A stretch of DNA of 38,374 nucleotides, taken from Acidimicrobiia bacterium. GTDB lineage: Bacteria > Actinomycetota > Acidimicrobiia > Acidimicrobiales > JANYDT01. Location: contig JANYDT010000121.1 of the NCBI GenBank assembly GCA_025359845.1, positions 1-38,374 on the forward strand, given 5' to 3'. Shown here piece by piece: positions 15,266-22,985 of the stretch. Position 1 is the stretch's first letter, and each line of letters opens with the position of its first letter. The notes beneath the pieces were generated by a model that worked only from the letters and a program-made list of their open reading frames with translations, did no database searches and was not told the DNA's origin. Position numbers and translations under genes: made by a program.

Positions 15266-16228
15266 TCAGCCCGGACCGTTCGACGGGCCCGGGCCGTTCG
15301 ACGGGCCCGGGCCTCGGGCCGGGTCGAAGATCGCCGGTTCGAGGTACATGACCCGCGCCGAGGGAACCACGGCGCGAACCCGGGCCTCGGCCGCGTCGAT
15401 GGCCTCGGCCAGCTCCGAGAAGCGGAGATTCGCATCGAATTCCAGCTTGGCCGCCACCAGCAACTCCTCGGGCCCCAGATGCAGCGTGCGGACGTTGATC
15501 ACCCGCCGAACTTGGGTGCTATCGCTCAGCGCGGCGTCGATCTGCACCCGCTCGAGGGGCGCGGCCGACTCCCCCAACAAAAGGCTACGCATCTCAATCA
15601 CCAGAACGATCGCAATCATTCCAAGCAGGATTCCGATGAGCAGGGTCGAGTAGGCGTCAAAACGGGGATTGCCCGTGACCATCGAAGCCCCTATTCCAGC
15701 CAACGCAATTGCTAGTCCGGCGAGGGCCCCCGAGTCTTCCAGGAGGAGTACGGGAAGTTCTGGCACTTTGGCCGATCGGATGAACCCGATCCACGTCTCC
15801 GCCCCTTTGACCTCGCGGGACTCCCGGATCGCGGTACGGAAAGAAAGGCCTTCCAATACCATCGCCACCAGGAGCAATACGATCGCCACCATTGGCTTCT
15901 GCAGTTCGTGCGGGGAACCGATCTTTCTGATGCCCTCGTAGATAGCGAAAAGCGAGCCGAGCGTGAACAAGATGAGCCCGACGATGAACGACCAGAAGAA
16001 CCGCGCCATTCCGTAACCGAACGGATGGTCCTCGTCTTCTTCCTGCCGAGATTGTCGCCGTCCGAGGAGCAACAGTCCCTGATTTGTCGTATCGGCCAGT
16101 GAGTGCCCGGCTTCGGCCAGCAGCGACGACGATCGAGTGATCAAGAAGCCGGCAAACTTGGCTATGGCTATCCCCAGGTTGGCGGCCAATGCGGCAAGGA
16201 TGGCCCTGCGGCCGCCGGCGCTACTCAC
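15266..16228 (-). CDS. Cation diffusion facilitator (CDF) transporter
   Basis: A 320-residue CDF transporter. Helix 2 has the metal-site pattern H42-SLA-D46 (AEAGHSLADTTNQGLLLLG), followed by the histidine region EDEDHPFGYGMARFFWSFIV, and about six membrane segments to residue 220. The cytoplasmic C-terminal domain follows (RRVINVRTLHLGPEELLVAA). CDF proteins exchange Zn2+, Mn2+ or Fe2+ for protons; which metal is not readable. The last 15 residues (GPGPSNGPGPSNGPG) come from an 18-base tandem repeat. The start is GTG 16228, and gluQ follows 4 bases downstream. Confidence 0.9.
   Translation of the reverse strand: MSSAGGRRAILAALAANLGIAIAKFAGFLITRSSSLLAEAGHSLADTTNQGLLLLGRRQSRQEEDEDHPFGYGMARFFWSFIVGLILFTLGSLFAIYEGIRKIGSPHELQKPMVAIVLLLVAMVLEGLSFRTAIRESREVKGAETWIGFIRSAKVPELPVLLLEDSGALAGLAIALAGIGASMVTGNPRFDAYSTLLIGILLGMIAIVLVIEMRSLLLGESAAPLERVQIDAALSDSTQVRRVINVRTLHLGPEELLVAAKLEFDANLRFSELAEAIDAAEARVRAVVPSARVMYLEPAIFDPARGPGPSNGPGPSNGPG
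15276..15311. repeat. 18-base tandem repeat, two copies
   Basis: CCGTTCGACGGGCCCGGG at 15276-15293 is repeated exactly at 15294-15311. It encodes the GPGPSN repeat at the C-terminus of the CDF transporter. Being a multiple of three, copy-number change would keep the frame and only lengthen or shorten the tail. Confidence 0.9.
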
Positions 16229-16350
16229 GGGTACTCACGCCGGGCGCGCGGGTCCGCTGTCGGGCCGCCGCGGGTTGGCGGGTTGGCCGTCGCGAGGCGA
16301 CTCGATGGATACGGCTGCGAGGCATGGTGCATCGACGCTACCGTGACCCC

Positions 16351-16563
16351 GTGCCCGATCCGTTCGTCGCCACCACCGAACCGCTCGACGTGATTTGCCC
16401 ACGGTGCCGATCGGCTGTCTCTCAAATGTTCTACGGCCCCTGTGAGCCGTGCGTCGTCGAGCTGCGGGCCACGACCGGCACGACTCCGCTGGGCGAAGCC
16501 ACCGCGGTGGCCTATGAGCCCAAGATGAACGTGACCCCGAATTTCGTCGCCACGAAGGACTAG
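16351..16563 (+). CDS. Small zinc-ribbon-like protein
   Basis: A 70-residue protein with two Cys pairs, ICPRCRSAVSQMFYGPCEPC, that could bind one zinc. The rest is short and polar (ATAVAYEPKMNVTPNFVATKD). I have the impression of a conserved small actinobacterial protein but cannot name a family. The start is uncertain: GTG 16351 lies 6 bases after TACCGT (16339-16344), a fair -10, which would make it leaderless. An in-frame ATG at 16324 would add nine residues. It is divergent from the CDF gene and ends convergent with the NRPS-like gene, 18 bases away. Confidence 0.6.
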   Translation: MPDPFVATTEPLDVICPRCRSAVSQMFYGPCEPCVVELRATTGTTPLGEATAVAYEPKMNVTPNFVATKD

Positions 16564-16581
16564 GGTGGGCCCGCCCGCCAA

Positions 16582-19143
16582 TCAAGGCTGGTGGGTCAGG
16601 AATTCGGTCACGGCTGCCGCGACGATGTCGACGTGGGGCACCTCGAGCAGGCCCAGGTGGTCGCCCGGGGCGAACCGTACCGTGAGACGACCGCCCACGA
16701 GGGGCTCCCACCCGTAGTCACGCCACAGAAAGGGTCGATGCCACGCGGCCCGCACCAGTACAGCATCGACCGCCAGCGGCTCCGGCCGGTACGCCCGGAC
16801 GGCGGCCTCGACGTCGGCCTGAACGTCGATCGTTCCCAGCGCGGCAATGTCGCGCGGCGGTGCATCCATCGTGCGATGAGGTTGACGGATGGCGATTGCA
16901 ACATCTCGCATCCACTGCGCCAACGGCCGCTGCCGTTGCCGCACACCGCGCCAAAGATTGCGGATGCGCAGTGGCAAGGTCAGCCGCAAGGGATCGTTCT
17001 CGGGAAAGTGGGTGTCGAGTAGCACCACCCCGCCGACGGGCTGGCCGCCCTCGAGCAACCGACCGGCGATCTCCCATGCGATGAGACCGCCATCGCTGTA
17101 TCCGCCCACGAAGTAGGGACCGGTCGGCTGCACCCCGCGTATCGCGGCGACATACCGTTCGACCATGGCTTCGAGCGATGCATCGGCGACGGCCCCATCG
17201 GTAGCCACCGCGACGGCCTGAAGGCCCACGACATCAATGTTGGCCGGCAAGCGGTGAGCGAACGGGACGAGGTTCACCACGTTGCCACCGGCACCGTGCA
17301 CCAGGAAGAGCCGTCGGGAGGCGACTCGCGCCCGCCGCAGGCCGACGACAATCGGGGTCCGAGCGCGGCTGCGTCGATCACGGATCACGTCGATCAACAG
17401 CCGCGGAGTGGGCGCATCGACAATCGACGACAGCCCGACGCGGCGACCGGTCTGTCTTTGGAGTTCGGCCAAGATGGCGACAGCCGCCAGGGAATCTCCG
17501 CCAACCGCAAAGAAATCGTCGTCGGGGCCGATCAACCGACTCAGAACCCGAGACCAGATACCGGTGATCAGCGCCAACCGTGACGCGTCTTCGTCGACTT
17601 CGGGGGAGGTCCCGGGCCCGCCTCCGTCGCCCCCATCGGTGCCGATGATGGCCCCCGAGCTGACGGCCAAGGCGGCGGTGACCGGCACCTCCAGGGCGCC
17701 GCGATCGATCTTGCCTGAGGGAGTTTGCGGGAGATGCTCGACGATCACGAACAGCGTCGGGACATGATCGGATGGTAGGCGCTCGCCCGCGAGGCGGCGC
17801 AGCGCGTCGGCGTCTACGCCCACCGACGAAGGGGCCTGCACGAACGCGACGAGCCTCGGCGCGCCGGGAACAGGTTCACGCACGACGACCGCAGCCAGTT
17901 CGACCCCGGGATGGGCCAGCAGCGCGGATTCGACTTCCGCCGGCTCAATCCGATTGCCCCGCAACTTGATCTGAGCATCATTTCGGCCGGCGAAGGCGTA
18001 CGAACCATCAGGCTCCAGGGATCCGAGATCCCCGGTCGCGTAGCCCCGCCGCCCATCGATCGTGATGAACTGCGCCTCCGTCTGTTCTGGACGGTCGCGA
18101 TAGCCGCGCCCGACGTCGGCGCCGAACAGCACCAATTCGCCCAGCTCACCGTCGGGGGCCGGTGATCGATCAGGGCGACAGACCCGCACGTCGACTCCGA
18201 CCAAGGGCCGCCCGATCGATATGGGATCGTGGGCCGGGTTCGTGACCTCGTGGGCGAAGGCCCAAACTGTCGTCTCGGTCGGACCATAAATGTTGGTGAT
18301 GCGAGGTCCGAGAGCGGCGAGATCGTTGGCGAGCGCGGCCGTCAGCACTTCGCCGCCGACGAACACCCGCTGCAGCCCGGCCATGCCCGATCGATCCAGC
18401 TCATCGACCAAGAGCATTCGGGCGCGAGTCGGGGTGCACTGGAGGTGGGTAATACCGAATCGGGTGATGAGGTCGCCCACGACACCCCCACTCCAGGCCG
18501 ACCCCTCGGGGGCCAACACGATCGGCGCGCCGACAGCCAATGTCCACAGCAGCTCCACGACACTGGGATCAAATGAAAGCGAGGTGTGAGCCAACCAGAC
18601 GCCAGGCCGGGCCGGGCCGACCAAGGAGTCCCACGAACGAAGGAACACAGCCAGATTTCGGTGGGTGATCTCAACCCCTTTCGGGCGCCCGGTCGACCCC
18701 GACGTATACATCACGTACGCCAGTTCGCTCAGGTCTGACTCCACTATCGGCGACGGTGGCGAAGAGTCGGGAAAGGGCGCGTCGAGCGTGAAGGCCAGGC
18801 CGGCATCTTCGGCCATGAAGCGGCGACGGGCTACGGGGTATTCGGGGTCAAGGGGGACGTATGCGGCACCCCGTTCCAGCACCCCGAAGATCGCTGCGAC
18901 CTGGTCGGGGCTGCGCGGCAGGCCGATTCCGACCAAGGCCCCCGGCCCGATACCGAGCGCAGCCAAGCCGTCTCGGAAGTGATCGATACGGGCCAGCAAT
19001 CCTGAACCGGAAACGGGGAGGTCCCCCCGAATACACGCCGAGTCGCCCAACGCCGACAGCGCCGCTCGGACTCGGCGGGGAACGGCATCGAGCGGGGCAT
19101 CCACCGGCATTGCCGTCAAATCATGGCTCGAATTGGCGTCCAC
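16582..19143 (-). CDS. NRPS-like enzyme: adenylation, carrier and thioesterase domains
   Basis: An 853-residue stand-alone A-PCP-TE protein. Adenylation: A3 TSGSTGRPKG (147-156), A5 NIYGPTETTVW (284-294), A7 YATGDL (368-373), A8 GRNDAQIKLRGNRIEPAE, A10 TPSGKID (474-480). Carrier: FFAVGGDSL with the phosphopantetheine serine at S551. Thioesterase: nucleophile in GYSDGG (S683), LDTHFPEND with D710, and a late GDHLGLL supplying the His. There is no condensation or reductase domain, so it should load one amino or aryl acid and release it by hydrolysis, cyclisation or dimerisation. No tailoring genes are adjacent, so the product is unknown. The GTG start at 19143 could instead be ATG 19110. Confidence 0.88.
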   Translation of the reverse strand: MDANSSHDLTAMPVDAPLDAVPRRVRAALSALGDSACIRGDLPVSGSGLLARIDHFRDGLAALGIGPGALVGIGLPRSPDQVAAIFGVLERGAAYVPLDPEYPVARRRFMAEDAGLAFTLDAPFPDSSPPSPIVESDLSELAYVMYTSGSTGRPKGVEITHRNLAVFLRSWDSLVGPARPGVWLAHTSLSFDPSVVELLWTLAVGAPIVLAPEGSAWSGGVVGDLITRFGITHLQCTPTRARMLLVDELDRSGMAGLQRVFVGGEVLTAALANDLAALGPRITNIYGPTETTVWAFAHEVTNPAHDPISIGRPLVGVDVRVCRPDRSPAPDGELGELVLFGADVGRGYRDRPEQTEAQFITIDGRRGYATGDLGSLEPDGSYAFAGRNDAQIKLRGNRIEPAEVESALLAHPGVELAAVVVREPVPGAPRLVAFVQAPSSVGVDADALRRLAGERLPSDHVPTLFVIVEHLPQTPSGKIDRGALEVPVTAALAVSSGAIIGTDGGDGGGPGTSPEVDEDASRLALITGIWSRVLSRLIGPDDDFFAVGGDSLAAVAILAELQRQTGRRVGLSSIVDAPTPRLLIDVIRDRRSRARTPIVVGLRRARVASRRLFLVHGAGGNVVNLVPFAHRLPANIDVVGLQAVAVATDGAVADASLEAMVERYVAAIRGVQPTGPYFVGGYSDGGLIAWEIAGRLLEGGQPVGGVVLLDTHFPENDPLRLTLPLRIRNLWRGVRQRQRPLAQWMRDVAIAIRQPHRTMDAPPRDIAALGTIDVQADVEAAVRAYRPEPLAVDAVLVRAAWHRPFLWRDYGWEPLVGGRLTVRFAPGDHLGLLEVPHVDIVAAAVTEFLTHQP

Positions 19144-19180
19144 ACCGCGGCACCGTCAAAACGAGTCTCAACCCAAGCCG

Positions 19181-21613
19181 GTGAAGCGCCGATCAAACTC
19201 CGTGCGGCTTTCCCGCCAGCGCGACATCGTCGTGCCCTTCCTCGACATCGCGACCCTTCCTCCGCTCAGTCCGACTCCCCGATCGGCTCGTTCGGCTCGT
19301 CCCCACACGGGTCGAGGCCTGCTTCGTGGCCTCGCGGGAGCGTCGGTGCTGACGACCATCGTGGTCATTTTCCTGGGTGCCGTCGGCCTCAATTTGGACG
19401 AACGCCAGGGGCGCGCCGACAGTTTCTTCGAATCCATCGTGGCCCAAGGCGCATCTCGCGGTCAGATCACGACCGGAACAATCCGAACGGCCCAAAAGCG
19501 CCGTGTGGTCATCGACTTGGGACTGACCACTCGGAGACGGCTGGACGAGTTCGCCCGGATGGGCCTCACCGGTAAGCAAAAGGCTCGGCTGCAGGCCAGA
19601 CTCGCCCACTACGACGAAGTAGCCAACCGGACTCTCGATTCGTCGCTCTCTCCGACCCGATTGGCTCTCACCTCCGACGTCATCACGTCGTCGCGACACG
19701 CCCGCGACGAGAAATCGGCGGCCTTGGCTGCCCTCTTCGAAGAAATAAAGCGATCTCGCGACGGTGTGAGTCGCGCCCGAAGGCTGACCTCCGCGGCGAC
19801 CTGGACCGGATCAGGGCTGCTGTTCGCGCTGATCGTCGGAAGCGCCTTTGTGTTGCGGAGCCGCCATCGTCGTCGAAGCAAGGATCGTACGGATCACCGC
19901 CACCAACAGGCCCGATACCGCGCCCTCATCGACAACGGCGCCGATCTCGTGTTCATCACTGACCCGCGCGGACGGATCAGCTACGTGAGTCCCTCCGCCA
20001 AAGCGTTTCTCGCCCAAGGCGAGGACGGCCTCGAACTTCACACCGTCATCCACCCCGAAGACCACCACACCGTCAACGAACTTCTCACAACCCTGTCCCC
20101 ATACGGCACGGCGGACTCGGCCGAATGCCGTCTTCTCGACGGCTCGGGGGCCTGGCGCGCCTTCGAGGTCGTGGCCACCGATATGCGGACCGACCGCGCC
20201 GTCGCCGGAATTGTGTTGTCCGGACGTGACATCACCGAACGCAAGGTCCTTCAAGACAAGGTCGAGCACCAGGCCATGCACGACGGCCTCACCGGCCTGC
20301 CCAATCGCCTGCTCTTCGCCGACCGACTTTCACACGCCCTGGCCCGGGCGGCCCGCAGCGGCGCCGACACCGCCGTCTTGTACCTGGATCTCGACGAGTT
20401 CAAAGCCATCAACGACTCGATGGGCCACATCGCCGGCGACGCCCTCCTGCGAGAGGTGGCCGATCGCCTGCTCAGCCTGCTGCGCTGGAGCGACACCCTT
20501 TGTCGACTCGGCGGCGACGAGTTTGCCATTCTGTTGGAAGAGACTGATCTTGACGCCGCCCGCGAAATCGGCGAGCGCGTTCTCGCGGTGCTGTCGACCG
20601 ACATTCACATCGGCGCCACCCCCGTGCGCACTTCGGCCAGCGTCGGCATAGCCACGAGCGGCGGCGATGAGGTGCTGTCGGCCGATCAGATCCTGTCGGC
20701 TGCGGACGTCGCGATGTACGTCGCCAAGCGCGGAGGACGCAACCGGGTGGTGGCCTACGACGCTGAAATGCAGGTAACGGCCCGCCGTTGGGCGCAACTG
20801 CTCGGAGACCTACGCGGCGCCTTAGACCGACAAGAACTCTGGGTGGCGTACCAACCGATCATGACCTGCGAGCCGAATCGGCCGCCGTCCATCTACGGCG
20901 TGGAAGCGCTCCTCCGCTGGAACAGCCCGTCTTGGGGTCCGGTCGGTCCTAGCGAATTCATCCCCCTCGCCGAAGAGGGCGGAATCATCGGCCAGCTCGG
21001 TGATTGGGTACTGACCGAGGCCGCGACCACGATTGCGGCACTCAATGCCCAGCGTCCTCGTGACGTCCCTATCCGCTTATCCGTCAACGTTTCGGTCCGC
21101 CAGGTCGACTCACCCGAGTTCGTCGAGCATGTTCGATCGGCCCTTACGGCCACGGGCTTTCCCGCGGACTTGTTCACGTGCGAACTGACGGAGAGCTTGA
21201 TGGTGCACCAATCGGCCACCCGGGTGCTGACCGAATTGCGCAATCTCGGCGTGCGCGTCGCATTGGACGATTTCGGGACGGGATATGCGTCCCTCGCCCA
21301 ACTCGGACGCCTCCAGGTCGACCAGCTAAAGATCGACGTGGAGTTCGTGCGCGCCATCGGCAAGGAACGCAGCAAGGAGCAGCTTTCCGCCAGCATCGTG
21401 AGTCTCGGCAAGACCCTTGGGCTCGATGTCGTGGCCGAGGGCGTCGAAACGCAAAAACAACTCGACGCGCTCCTCCGGATGGGGTGTCGCCATATGCAGG
21501 GCTACCTTTTCGGCAAGCCCATGGGGGCAGAGGAGCTGACGATGCGGTTTGCGCTTACCGCGGGGGAAGAGGGCCAAAGCCCGTCTCCCCCGCACCCCCT
21601 CCCCGCAGCCTGA
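19181..21613 (+). CDS. Membrane PAS-GGDEF-EAL protein (c-di-GMP turnover)
   Basis: About 810 residues. Two membrane helices (about 50-70 and 206-227) flank an extracytoplasmic sensor segment of about 135 residues. A PAS domain follows (RYRALIDNGADLVFITDPRG to about 360), then a GGDEF domain with intact RLGGDEF (near residue 444; HDGLTGLPNR upstream) and an EAL domain with GVEALLRW (near 574), ELTESLM, DDFGTGYASL and VVAEGVETQ. Both active-site signatures are intact, so it could make and break c-di-GMP, with PAS or the outer domain setting the balance. The start is unclear: TTG 19133 would overlap the divergent NRPS-like start, so GTG 19181 is preferred. Confidence 0.85.
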   Translation: MKRRSNSVRLSRQRDIVVPFLDIATLPPLSPTPRSARSARPHTGRGLLRGLAGASVLTTIVVIFLGAVGLNLDERQGRADSFFESIVAQGASRGQITTGTIRTAQKRRVVIDLGLTTRRRLDEFARMGLTGKQKARLQARLAHYDEVANRTLDSSLSPTRLALTSDVITSSRHARDEKSAALAALFEEIKRSRDGVSRARRLTSAATWTGSGLLFALIVGSAFVLRSRHRRRSKDRTDHRHQQARYRALIDNGADLVFITDPRGRISYVSPSAKAFLAQGEDGLELHTVIHPEDHHTVNELLTTLSPYGTADSAECRLLDGSGAWRAFEVVATDMRTDRAVAGIVLSGRDITERKVLQDKVEHQAMHDGLTGLPNRLLFADRLSHALARAARSGADTAVLYLDLDEFKAINDSMGHIAGDALLREVADRLLSLLRWSDTLCRLGGDEFAILLEETDLDAAREIGERVLAVLSTDIHIGATPVRTSASVGIATSGGDEVLSADQILSAADVAMYVAKRGGRNRVVAYDAEMQVTARRWAQLLGDLRGALDRQELWVAYQPIMTCEPNRPPSIYGVEALLRWNSPSWGPVGPSEFIPLAEEGGIIGQLGDWVLTEAATTIAALNAQRPRDVPIRLSVNVSVRQVDSPEFVEHVRSALTATGFPADLFTCELTESLMVHQSATRVLTELRNLGVRVALDDFGTGYASLAQLGRLQVDQLKIDVEFVRAIGKERSKEQLSASIVSLGKTLGLDVVAEGVETQKQLDALLRMGCRHMQGYLFGKPMGAEELTMRFALTAGEEGQSPSPPHPLPAA

Positions 21614-21685
21614 ACTCGCTCCAATCGCGCCGGCGCCGAACATGTCCTTCGCCGACCAGCGCCGTGACAGGTCAGAGCCCGTGCC

Positions 21686-21850
21686 TCAGGCCCAGTTGCC
21701 CATCGCGGTCGTGATCGCCGTGATCCACGCCGCGTCGACGTCGACTACCGGTATGACCGTTGTCGACTCGAAGAAGGGCGCATAGGTGGCGGAGGTGACC
21801 ATGTCGGCCCCGTCCGTCTCGAGGATGTTGATGAACGTCTTGCCGTCGGT
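21686..21850 (-). pseudogene. C-terminal fragment of an unidentified gene
   Basis: Reading leftward from about 21850, one frame is open to TGA at 21686-21688 and gives about 50 protein-like residues: GKTFINILETDGADMVTSAT, YAPFFESTTVIPVVDVDAAW, ITAITTAMGNWA. There is no start codon in a sensible place, and the right-hand end coincides with the start of a truncated acyl-CoA dehydrogenase on the other strand. I take it as the tail of a gene cut by a rearrangement. I cannot name the family. Confidence 0.45.
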
Positions 21851-22920
21851 GGCATCTGGAGCGGGCCGACTTCGATGCGCTCCGTGAAGCGGGATTCCTG
21901 CGGGTTGTCGTGCCTGAGCAGATGGGCGGCGTCTGGCGCGACACGGCCTCGTCGGCTCGTGCGGTCTGCGAACTGCTGCGCCTGTTGGCGTCGGCCGATC
22001 CCGCAGTCGCTCTTGTGTCGGCCATGCATCCGTCGGTGGTGGCGTTCTGGCTGCTCAATCCCGACCCGTCCCAGCCGGCTTGGGAGACGCAGCGGCATGC
22101 GGTCCTCGCCAGTGCCGCGGCGGGCGACCAGTGGGGCACGATCACCTCCGAACCCGGCAGCGGGGGCGACATCGGTCGCACTAAGGCGACGGCAACGCCC
22201 ACCGACGACGGCTCGTTCATGGTCGGCCGCTCGTACGCGGTGACCGGCGAGAAGCACTTCGGGAGCGGGTCGGGCATCGCCGACCGGATGATCACCACTG
22301 CCATCCCCGACGGAGAGGACGGGCCCACAATGTTCGCCCTCGACGTACGCGACCGGCCCTGGGACGGCAGCACCGGTTTGACATTGATCGCCGAGTGGGA
22401 CGGCATGGGCATGGCGGCCACACAGAGCCATGCGATGCGCCTCGATCGTGCGCCCGGTGTGCGACTGGCGCGTCAAGGTCCGTTGACCGACATCACCACC
22501 GGTGCCGGAGCGTTCGTGGCCACGCTGTTCACTGCAGTGATCGTCGGGGTGCTCGACGAGGCGATCGCGGTCGCCAAGGCGCAACTGCGCCCGAAAGCGG
22601 CAGGGTTCCGCGCTTACGAGCAAGTCGAATGGACCCGCGCCGTCAAAGATCACTGGCTCGCGTTACAGGCCTACGAAGGATCATTGCGAACGTTGGAGAC
22701 CCGCGACCCGACGCCCATGTTCGCCGCACTCTGCGCGAAGGAGGCCGTGGCCGAGTTGGCCGACGCCACCCTCGGTCGGTTGGCGAGAGTGGTCGGGGGC
22801 GGCGCGTTCTCCCGCCGCAGCCCGTTCGCCCATTGGTACGAAGACGTCCGCGCCCTCGGCTTCCTCCGTCCGCCGTGGGGTCTTGCGTACGACAACCTCT
22901 TCGCTCTGTCCTTCGCCTGA
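21850..22920 (+). pseudogene. Acyl-CoA dehydrogenase-like gene lacking its 5' end
   Basis: The frame reads WHLERADFDALREAGFLRVV and VPEQMGGVW from 21850. Homologous N-terminal helices upstream are missing and an in-frame TGA sits at 21832-21834. The rest is a continuous acyl-CoA dehydrogenase-like protein: GDQWGTITSEPGSGGDIGRT, VTGEKHFGSGSGIADRMITT, TGAGAFVATLFTAVIVGVLD and a C-terminal helical domain. The only usable start is GTG 21910, which would omit the first 20 conserved residues and leave 336 amino acids. The catalytic base is not identified. It could still be translated, but the truncation against a gene fragment of opposite strand points to a broken gene. Confidence 0.7.
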
Positions 22921-22985
22921 ACCCCGACCTCGAGGTCCGTCGGAAGCAGGCGCGGTGAACCGAGTTCTGGCAAGCTGAGGAACGA

